This document shows positions 57,467-64,000 of a stretch of 64,000 nt of DNA, one piece after another. The notes under the pieces were generated by a model that was not told the origin of the DNA, ran no database searches, and saw nothing but the letters and a program-made list of their open reading frames with translations. This DNA comes from CAWBRT01 sp963696525 (GTDB lineage Bacteria; Acidobacteriota; Terriglobia; Terriglobales; Acidobacteriaceae): contig CAVOKO010000009.1 of assembly GCA_963696525.1 (NCBI GenBank), positions 1,302,001-1,366,000 of the forward strand. Reading direction: 5' to 3'. How positions within the stretch are numbered: position 1 is the stretch's first letter; each line of letters starts with the position of its first letter. The translations under genes and the position numbers were made by a program.

Positions 57467-57623
57467 AATTCCCCAGTTGGTATATCCCAATCTACCAGAC
57501 TGTCATGGCGAGCGGAGTTCGAGCCACCTTTTGTTTCTGCTGCCGAAAACAAAGGGTGGCTCCACAATCACCCCAATCCTCCGCTTCGCTCCGGTCGCCA
57601 TGACATTTCCTTGGGAAATTTCG
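57467..57623. repeat. Dispersed repeat family 3, copy 2
   Basis: Follows the transporter stop directly. It is the inverted counterpart of 48158-48338. It carries the same hairpin (GAGCCACCTTTTGTTT and its complement) and the flanks GGTATATCCCAATC and GGAAATTTCG, but lacks the 27-base family 2 block present in the other copy. Confidence 0.85.
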
Positions 57624-57674
57624 GCAAGCTTGCTTCGCCGGCCGATTCAAGCTCCGCAGCCTCGCTCCGGAAAA

Positions 57675-59069
57675 TTACAGATCGTACTTCTTCATCATGT
57701 GGCGGAAGCTGCGATAGCTCAGTTTGAGCATTTCGGCGGCGCGCGTCTGCACCCCTTGCGAGCGCCGCAGCGCCGACTGTAAAAGCGAACGTTCGACGTC
57801 GGCGACGTAACGCTCCATGTCCATCCCGTCGGCCGGCAGAGCCACTCCGGGAGCCCCTCCGGCGGTGGCCGAGGCGGCGGCGGCGCGGGCCTTGCTGCGA
57901 TCGTTTGGCAGCTCCACTTTCAGCGGATTACCATCCGCCATGGCGACCGCGCGCTCGATCGTGTTTTCCAGGACACGAACGTTGCCGGGCCAATCGTATC
58001 CGCGAAGCATATCCAGCGATTCGGAGGAAATCTCGCGCAGCAGTCCACGCCGGGACTCGCCCATTTGTTTGGCAAATTTTTCCAGAAAAAAATTCGCCAG
58101 CAGCACAATGTCGTCCCCGCGCTCGCGCAGCGGCGGCAAATCGATCGGGATGACGCGCAGGCGGTAGTAAAGGTCTTCGCGAAACAGTCCATCGGTGACG
58201 AGCGCGTCGAGATCCTTGTTGGTGGCGGCAATCACCCGGACATCGATCGGAGTTTCGAGCCCGCCGCCAACCGGGCGAACCGAGCGCTCCTGCAGCACGC
58301 GCAGCAGTTTCACCTGCATGGCGAGGGACATTTCGCTGATTTCGTCGAGAAAGATCGTACCGGTGTTGGCCAGTTCGAATAAACCGCGCTTGTTCTGGTT
58401 GGCGCCGGTGAACGCACCTTTGACGTAGCCGAACAGCTCGCTTTCCAGCAGCGTCTCGGGAAAGGCGCCGCAGTTGATGGAAACGAACGGTTCGGCGCTG
58501 CGTTCCGAGCAGGCGTGCACCGCCCTGGCGACCAGCTCTTTGCCGGTGCCGCTCTCCCCTGTAACGATGACGGTGCTGTTGGTGGTGGCCACGGTGCGGA
58601 TCAAGCGCTTGAGGTCGAGCATCACCGGGCTCTCGCCGATGATGTTATCGAGCGAATTGTGCGCCGCCGCATCTCGCTTGAGTACGGCGTTCTGCTGGCA
58701 CAGAGACTGATTTTCGATGGCCGACTGGACGGCTGCCCGCACATCGGTTGGAAGGTTCGCGCCCAGTTTGCGGACATACAACGCCCCGGCATTCTGTGCC
58801 TGAATCGCGGTCTCATTGTCGTCAACCGCGGTGATCACGATAATCCTGGTTTCCGGCGAGACCCGGCGGGAGTGGCGAAGCACCTCCATGCCACTGATGC
58901 CGGGCATGCGAACGTCGGTGACCACGACGTCGTAGAGCGCGCTATCGAGCTTGTGAATCGCCTGCTCGCCGGAAGTCACGGTCTCGACGTGATGACCATC
59001 GTGGCGCAGTGCGATCTCCAGCATGGTGCAGATCGAGCGTTCATCGTCGCAAACAAGTATGTTGCCCAT
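57675..59069 (-). CDS. pilR: Sigma-54-dependent response regulator, PilR type
   Basis: 464 aa NtrC-family activator. Receiver domain with D8/D9 and phosphoacceptor D52 (VVTDVRMPG). AAA+ domain with Walker A GESGTGKE at 171-178 and GAFTGA at 218-223, which contacts sigma-54. Fis-type helix-turn-helix at the end (TRAAEMLKLSYRSFRHMMKK). In the receiver the usual Lys-Pro pair is Lys101-Leu102 (VRKLGANLP), slightly abnormal. It starts 18 bases after pilS and is expected to drive pilin transcription on phosphorylation. Confidence 0.93.
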   Translation of the reverse strand: MGNILVCDDERSICTMLEIALRHDGHHVETVTSGEQAIHKLDSALYDVVVTDVRMPGISGMEVLRHSRRVSPETRIIVITAVDDNETAIQAQNAGALYVRKLGANLPTDVRAAVQSAIENQSLCQQNAVLKRDAAAHNSLDNIIGESPVMLDLKRLIRTVATTNSTVIVTGESGTGKELVARAVHACSERSAEPFVSINCGAFPETLLESELFGYVKGAFTGANQNKRGLFELANTGTIFLDEISEMSLAMQVKLLRVLQERSVRPVGGGLETPIDVRVIAATNKDLDALVTDGLFREDLYYRLRVIPIDLPPLRERGDDIVLLANFFLEKFAKQMGESRRGLLREISSESLDMLRGYDWPGNVRVLENTIERAVAMADGNPLKVELPNDRSKARAAAASATAGGAPGVALPADGMDMERYVADVERSLLQSALRRSQGVQTRAAEMLKLSYRSFRHMMKKYDL

Positions 59070-59087
59070 ACATCTTTCCTCTGTCCC

Positions 59088-60758
59088 TCAGGCCTTCTCT
59101 GCCTGGAGCATGGCCGCGGACGCGCCGGCAGGCTCCTCGGCCCGCAGAAAGCTCAAAACGAATTCGGCGCCGGCGCCCAGTTCGGAACGCACCAGATGCT
59201 TCGCCTGATGCGCCTGCAGAATCTGGTATACGAGAGCTAGGCCGAGCCCCGTCCCGCCCTCGAAATTCGACTGGAACGGTTCGAACATGCTTTCCATCTG
59301 CTGCTGAGAAATTCCTGGTCCGTTATCGCGGAAGCTCAGGACCCAGTACCGGTCGCCGGGCTTTATTTCGACGGTCAGCATGCCGGCGAAGGGATCTTCG
59401 GTTGAGCGCAACTGAATGGCGCGCAAGGCGTTGTTGCAGATGTTCCAAAAGACCTGTTTCAATTTGTCTGCATCGCCCATGGTGTAGGCATGTTCGACGG
59501 CGAAGTTGCGCCGGATCTGGATGCGGCAATGCAGCGAGTGCTCCAGAAGGGTCAAGGTGTCATCGAGCAGGCGGATGAGATCGACCGTCCGCATCTGGTA
59601 TTTCTTTTCGCGCGAATAAGTCAGGAAATCGCCGATGATCGAACTCAGGCGGTCCGACTCGCGGGTAACGATATCGACCAGAACGCGCTGATCGTCATTG
59701 AGCGCGGCGAGCGAGGCCAGCAACTTGACCGAACCGGCGATGGAAGACAGCGGGTTGCGGATTTCATGGGCGATTCCGGCCGCCAGCCTGCCGACGGCGG
59801 CGAGGCGATCACGCAGGCGCACCTCGCGCTCCAGGCGCTTGAGCAAGGTCAGGTCGTCAAACGTATAGATGTAACCGATGATGCCGCTGCCGTCGACGAA
59901 CAGAGGCGATACGGTGAGATCGAAAGTCCGCTCGATCCCCGAAGGCGTGACCGTGCGAACCTCGTAATGCTGTCCCGGCTTTTCGGTGGAAGGCAGCCGG
60001 TCGAAAAACAGGTCCTGCACCGAGCGCTCGCCGGGCGCGGAGTCCGCGAGTTCCAGCAAATCGCGGCCGGAACGGTTGACGAGCTTGATCTTGCCGCCGA
60101 GATCGGTGGTGATGAGGCCGCCGGAAATGGAATTGACGATGTTCTCGTGCAGCGCCTGAAGGTTTTCGAGGGCTCCGCTCTTCGACTGCAACTCGCTCCC
60201 GACCTGGCGAAGACGGTTGCTGAGTTTGCCGGCCAGATAAGCCACGGTGATGAACGCGAACAGGTTGATGAAGATGACAGCCTGCAGCGAACGCAGATCC
60301 GAGCGCGACATCGAGTAAGAGTGAAAAAACTCGAAGTGCACCAGTTCGAGCGTGGTACCGAGCATGATGAAGCTGAGCGCGGCGGTCAGGTAGACCCACC
60401 ACTGCGAAAGCAGAACGCTGGCGACGATAATGATGAGCGGATAGATGAAATTGAATGACGTGTCGATGCCGCCGGTAACGTAAACCACGGCGGTAGTAAA
60501 AACCAGGTCGGCGAAGATCTGGATCTTGGCCTGGATCTTCCAGTCGTGCCAGAGCGCCACCAGCAGGATGTGCAGCGCGGAAACCGAGTACCAGAGCAGA
60601 ATGACAGTAACGAATAGAGTCCGGTTGACATTGGTGACGGTCAGGTTTGTGATCGCCAGTTCAATCGCCAACACAAAGGTGATGACGATGACCCGAACCT
60701 TGACCAGCCATTCAAGCCAGGTCCATTCGTTGAAGATTTTGCCTGTCCTCTGCACCAT
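59088..60758 (-). CDS. pilS: Sensor histidine kinase, PilS type
   Basis: 556 aa inner-membrane kinase. Several N-terminal helices (VRVIVITFVLAIELAI; FIYPLIIIVASVLL; AVIFINLFAFITVAYLAG) as in PilS, then a PAS domain (about residues 200-310), the H-box AAGIAHEIRNPLSSI with His near 331, the N-box NICNNALRAI, and G-boxes FRDNGPGIS and GTGLGLALV. The position between pilC and pilR supports control of type IV pilus genes by PilS/PilR. The segment HQAKHLVRSELG is atypical after the last G-box and could hide compensating indels. Confidence 0.94.
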   Translation of the reverse strand: MVQRTGKIFNEWTWLEWLVKVRVIVITFVLAIELAITNLTVTNVNRTLFVTVILLWYSVSALHILLVALWHDWKIQAKIQIFADLVFTTAVVYVTGGIDTSFNFIYPLIIIVASVLLSQWWVYLTAALSFIMLGTTLELVHFEFFHSYSMSRSDLRSLQAVIFINLFAFITVAYLAGKLSNRLRQVGSELQSKSGALENLQALHENIVNSISGGLITTDLGGKIKLVNRSGRDLLELADSAPGERSVQDLFFDRLPSTEKPGQHYEVRTVTPSGIERTFDLTVSPLFVDGSGIIGYIYTFDDLTLLKRLEREVRLRDRLAAVGRLAAGIAHEIRNPLSSIAGSVKLLASLAALNDDQRVLVDIVTRESDRLSSIIGDFLTYSREKKYQMRTVDLIRLLDDTLTLLEHSLHCRIQIRRNFAVEHAYTMGDADKLKQVFWNICNNALRAIQLRSTEDPFAGMLTVEIKPGDRYWVLSFRDNGPGISQQQMESMFEPFQSNFEGGTGLGLALVYQILQAHQAKHLVRSELGAGAEFVLSFLRAEEPAGASAAMLQAEKA

Positions 60759-60767
60759 CGCGTTCCG

Positions 60768-61970
60768 CTAACCGGCGAGCTTGCTGATCATGGAGAACAG
60801 CGGCATGTACAGCGAGATGACAATACCGCCAACACTCACGCCGAGGAAACCGATCAACATTGGTTCCAGCAAAGTGAGCAAGTTCTTGGTCGCGGCATCG
60901 ACCTCGTCCTCGTAAAAATCGGCGATCTTCTGCAGCATGGAATCCATGGCGCCGGTGGCCTCGCCGACGCCAATCATCTGGGTCACCATGTTGGGAAAGA
61001 TTTTGCTCTCGCGCAGCGGATCGACGATGGTTCTGCCTTGCTCGATCGACTTCCGCACATTCTGCAGCGACCTCTGGACGACGGCATTGCCCGAGGTGCG
61101 GGCGGTAACGTCCAGACCCTCCAGGATGGGCACACCGGAGGTAATCAGCGTGCCCAAGGTGCGGGTGAAGCGCGCCACCGCAATCTTCAGCAGCAGGGGG
61201 CCGAAGACGGGGATCTTCAGCATGACGCGGTCGGTAAACAGGCGTCCTTCCGGCATTTTGCGAACCTGCACCAGGATCACGACGAAGGAAACGAGGCTGA
61301 GGATGATGACCCACCAGAAGTCCCCGATGAAGTGGCTGAGGTCGATGATGAACTTGGTCGGCGCGGGCAGCGGCACCCCCAATCCGACGAACATGTTGGC
61401 GAAGATCGGAACCACGAACTTGAGAAGCGCGCCTACCACCAGCACCGCGATGGTGATCACCGAGACCGGATAAATAAGAGCGGACTTGACGGCCTGGCGC
61501 AGCCTGAGATTCTTTTCAACGTAAATCGCCAGGCGCTGGAGAATGGTGTCGAGGATACCGCCGGTTTCACCGGCTTCGACCATATTGGTCGTCAGGTCGT
61601 CGAAGATCTTGGGATAGCCGCGCATGGCATTGGCAAGGGTCGCGCCGCCCTCTACGGACGAGCGCACGCCGGCCAGACATTTCCGCAGCGCCGGATTCTC
61701 CTGATTGGTGCCGAGAATCTCCAGGCATTGCACCAGCGGCAGGCCGGCATCGATCATGACGGAGAACTGGCGGAAGAAGACAGCCAGCTCGGTGGTTTTC
61801 ACCTTGCCGCCGAAAGAGAAGGCACCGCCGCCGTCCTTTGAGCTGATCTTATCGACCCGGACGCCTTCTCTGCCAAGAGCGGCCCGCAGCACTTGCTTGT
61901 TCTCCGCCGCACGCTCACTTCGAACCGCTTTTCCTGCCGCGTTTTTGCCCTGATATGTAAAAACAGGCAT
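60768..61970 (-). CDS. pilC: Type IV pilus inner-membrane platform protein
   Basis: 400 aa GspF/PilC family. N-terminal MPVFTYQGKNAAGKAVRSER, two T2SSF domains each with a cytoplasmic helical bundle (AVFFRQFSVMIDAGLPLVQC; ARFTRTLGTLITSGVPILEG), and three membrane helices, the last near GVSVGGIVISLYMPLFSMIS. PilC couples the motor ATPases PilB and PilT to pilin assembly. It lies 31 bases after pilT and 9 bases before pilS, a tight operon. Confidence 0.97.
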   Translation of the reverse strand: MPVFTYQGKNAAGKAVRSERAAENKQVLRAALGREGVRVDKISSKDGGGAFSFGGKVKTTELAVFFRQFSVMIDAGLPLVQCLEILGTNQENPALRKCLAGVRSSVEGGATLANAMRGYPKIFDDLTTNMVEAGETGGILDTILQRLAIYVEKNLRLRQAVKSALIYPVSVITIAVLVVGALLKFVVPIFANMFVGLGVPLPAPTKFIIDLSHFIGDFWWVIILSLVSFVVILVQVRKMPEGRLFTDRVMLKIPVFGPLLLKIAVARFTRTLGTLITSGVPILEGLDVTARTSGNAVVQRSLQNVRKSIEQGRTIVDPLRESKIFPNMVTQMIGVGEATGAMDSMLQKIADFYEDEVDAATKNLLTLLEPMLIGFLGVSVGGIVISLYMPLFSMISKLAG

Positions 61971-62001
61971 CGTATTCTCCTGACTAAAATCTCAAAACTG
62001 T

Positions 62002-63117
62002 TTACCGCCGCATGGAACTTCCCGCAGGCGCGCTCTTGGTGGCGGCAAGGCCGCGCTGAATGATGTCGCGCAGTTCATCGGGCTGCGAGGAGCGCTGGAC
62101 GGCCGCCTCGAGCGAGATTTGCTTTTGGAAATAGAGAATCGCCAAAGACTGATTGAAAGTTTGCATCCCGAACTTGTCTTGCCCGGACTGCATGGCCGAG
62201 TAGATCTGATGAATTTTGTCTTCGCGGACCAGGTTGCGGACGGCGGCGTTGGGGATGAGAATTTCCATCGCCATGACACGCCCCATCCCGCCCACGCGCG
62301 GCAGCAACGACTGGCAGAGGATGCCTTCCAGCACCAGCGAGAGCTGCGCCCTGATCTGCGGCTGCTGGTGCGAGGGGAAAACATCGATGATGCGATTGAT
62401 GGTGGAAGACGCGGAATTGGTGTGCAGCGTTCCCAGCGTCAGGTGGCCGGTCTCGGCGATACGGAGAGCCGACTCGATGGTCTCGAGATCTCGCATCTCG
62501 CCCACCAGCACCACGTCCGGGTCTTCGCGCAATGCAGCGCGCAGGGCCTGATGAAAACCCTTGGTATCGGAGTGGACCTCGCGCTGGTTGACCAGGCAGT
62601 TTTTGTGGGGATGCACGAACTCGATCGGGTCTTCGATGGTCAGGATGTGTTCGTGGCGATCGCGGTTGATCTTGTCGATCATGGCCGCCAGCGTAGTCGA
62701 TTTCCCCGAGCCGGTCGGGCCGGTAATGAGGATCAGCCCGCGCGGCCGCTCGCAGAGTCGGGCCACGATCGGGGGCAGATGCAGATCCTCGAAGCTCTTG
62801 ATCTCCCATGGAATGACGCGGAGAACCGCAGCCACCGAGCCGCGCTGGTTGAAACAGTTGGCCCGGAAGCGCGCCAGTCCTTTGAGGCCGAAGGAAAAAT
62901 CCAGTTCTAGGTCTTCCTCGAAGCGGTGCTTCTGGGCATCGGTCATGACGCCATAAACCAGTTGCTTGCTCTCTGCCGGGGTCAGGGGTGGCAAATCCAG
63001 AGCATGCAGCACGCCGTGCACCCGGATTTGCGGAGGTGAATTGGTCGTGACGTGCAGATCACTGCCACTCATCTCAATCAGCTTGCGCAACAGGTCACCT
63101 AGAGTGAGATTCATCAA
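62002..63117 (-). CDS. pilT: Type IV pilus twitching motility ATPase PilT
   Basis: Hexameric retraction ATPase, 371 aa. Walker A ITGPTGSGKSTT with Lys near residue 139, Asp box LTIEDPIEFVH, Walker B PDVVLVGEMRDLETIE, His box TGHLTLGTLHTNSA. AIRNLVREDKIHQIYS is the characteristic C-terminal PilT segment near the AIRNLIRE retraction motif. It depolymerises pili, giving twitching motility. Between pilB and pilC on the minus strand. Confidence 0.97.
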   Translation of the reverse strand: MMNLTLGDLLRKLIEMSGSDLHVTTNSPPQIRVHGVLHALDLPPLTPAESKQLVYGVMTDAQKHRFEEDLELDFSFGLKGLARFRANCFNQRGSVAAVLRVIPWEIKSFEDLHLPPIVARLCERPRGLILITGPTGSGKSTTLAAMIDKINRDRHEHILTIEDPIEFVHPHKNCLVNQREVHSDTKGFHQALRAALREDPDVVLVGEMRDLETIESALRIAETGHLTLGTLHTNSASSTINRIIDVFPSHQQPQIRAQLSLVLEGILCQSLLPRVGGMGRVMAMEILIPNAAVRNLVREDKIHQIYSAMQSGQDKFGMQTFNQSLAILYFQKQISLEAAVQRSSQPDELRDIIQRGLAATKSAPAGSSMRR

Positions 63118-63293
63118 TCATTCCGTTCTTGAAGCTGTCGTTCCGCTCCGGCGACCGTCCCTTGTGGCGGCGTCAACCGCCCCGACTGGCGCTATGCCAT
63201 TCGCCAGAACCGTCCCGAAGCCGGTATCTCGATGTAGAACAGTTCAGTCAGCCCGGCGGTAATGGCTCCGGGATACGCTCTTCTTAAACCGCT

Positions 63294-64000
63294 CTAGACT
63301 ATGGTTTCGCGCGCCACTTCCTCCATGGTCGTGACGCCCAACATCACCTTCATAAGACCACTGCGCCGCAAGGTGGTCATTCCGTTTTCAATGGCTTTCT
63401 TTTTCAATTCCATCGCCGAGGCGCCCACCAGGATGAGTTCGCGCAGCTCGTCGTTGATCTCCATCACTTCGTAAAGGCCGACGCGGCCTTTGTAGCCGGA
63501 GCCGTTGCAGGTCGGGCAGCCGCGTCCTTTCTTGATCTTGGCCTGCCGCGCTTCATCGGGCGTGTAGCCCGCACGGACGAGCGCTTCCAAGGGCACCTCG
63601 ATCTGCTCGGCACACTCCGAGCAAATCCTGCGAACCAGGCGCTGGGCAACGATCAGGTGAACCGAAGTGGCCACCAGGAATGGCTCAATGCCCATGTTCA
63701 TCAGGCGGCTGATGGTTTCGGGCGCGCCGTTGGTGTGCAGGGTCGAGAGCACCAGGTGGCCGGTCAAGGCGGCCTTGATGGCGATCTCGGCGGTTTCAAA
63801 GTCGCGGATTTCGCCCACCAGAATAATGTTCGGGTCCTGGCGCAGAAAAGAGCGCAGGGCGGCGGCGAAATTCAACCCGATCTGTTCCTTCATCTGGACT
63901 TGATTAACACCGTGGAGCTGGAATTCGACCGGGTCCTCGGCGGTCATGATGTTGGTATCGGGCTTGTTCACCAGCGAGATCGCCGAATAGAGCGTGTTGG
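63294..64000 (-). CDS. pilB: Type IV pilus assembly ATPase PilB, C-terminal part
   Basis: Only the last about 235 residues are in the window; the gene continues past base 64000. Visible: TAEDPVEFQLHGVNQVQ (Asp box), FLRQDPNIILVGEIRDFETA (Walker B), TGHLVLSTLHTNGAPETI (His box), and the tetracysteine zinc site CSEC ... CPTC in RRICSECAEQ and GRGCPTCNGSGYKGR, diagnostic for PilB/GspE rather than PilT. It powers pilus extension. First visible gene of the pil operon. Confidence 0.96.
   Translation of the reverse strand, partial: NTLYSAISLVNKPDTNIMTAEDPVEFQLHGVNQVQMKEQIGLNFAAALRSFLRQDPNIILVGEIRDFETAEIAIKAALTGHLVLSTLHTNGAPETISRLMNMGIEPFLVATSVHLIVAQRLVRRICSECAEQIEVPLEALVRAGYTPDEARQAKIKKGRGCPTCNGSGYKGRVGLYEVMEINDELRELILVGASAMELKKKAIENGMTTLRRSGLMKVMLGVTTMEEVARETIV

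Overview
The window looks like chromosomal DNA of an Acidobacteriota bacterium, probably a Terriglobia or Koribacter-like lineage. The evidence is a GC-rich genome with an Oar-type TonB receptor carrying an N-terminal carboxypeptidase-like domain, SBBP/choice-of-anchor and NHL surface proteins, a GWxTD protein, a small Lys/Gln-rich secreted protein, and many short palindromic intergenic repeats. No rRNA, tRNA, CRISPR array, transposase or phage gene was found.

Layout. 0-2.7 kb: 3' part of alaS, with an AT-richer mosaic centre and an extra insertion. 2.8-6.2 kb: TonB-dependent receptor. 7.2-9.7 kb: glycogen phosphorylase. 9.9-12.9 kb: periplasmic coiled-coil/TPR-like protein, MFS exporter, and a membrane protein with a histidine-kinase-like H-box but no ATPase domain. 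13.3-17.2 kb: giant SBBP-repeat exoprotein. 17.5-18.5 kb: MBL-fold hydrolase. 18.7-22.3 kb: minus-strand cytochrome c maturation locus ccmE-ccmA-ccmB-ccmC-ccmD plus a DUF3592 protein. CcmE is the rare CxxxY type, and ccmF/ccmH are absent from the window. 22.6-24.1 kb: thiC. 24.2-28.8 kb: M28 peptidase, patatin, NUDIX. 29.6-33.1 kb: acyl-CoA dehydrogenase, small secreted protein, NHL lipoprotein. 33.3-38.1 kb: complete glycine cleavage system gcvT-gcvH-gcvPA-gcvPB. 38.2-43.7 kb: secreted proteins, GWxTD protein, lone MacB/LolD-like ATPase, penicillin-binding protein. 44.3-49.9 kb: division cluster murC-ftsQ-ftsA-ftsZ. 50.2-51.1 kb: PilZ and cupin proteins. 51.2-54.4 kb: CorC-like protein overlapping a DppB/DppC permease pair. 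54.8-57.5 kb: SAM hydrolase (DUF62), small ORF, NRAMP-like transporter. 57.7-64 kb: type IV pilus genes pilB-pilT-pilC-pilS-pilR.

The most important technical observation is that at least 18 single-base frameshifts interrupt nine otherwise normal genes, including ftsA, ftsQ, gcvT, gcvPA, ccmB and ccmC. Most lie in short homopolymers, and in each gene the proposed corrections restore an exact multiple of three. This looks like residual consensus error in the assembly rather than gene decay, so I annotate these as single genes with frameshift notes.

The biologically most interesting signals are the reduced Cys-type Ccm locus with an in-frame CcmA-CcmB fusion, the mosaic alaS, three families of dispersed palindromic repeats (one showing a clean 27-bp presence/absence difference between copies), and the CorC-DppB-DppC gene set without ABC ATPases or a binding protein. 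I saw no single locus that I would confidently call a wholly new system.
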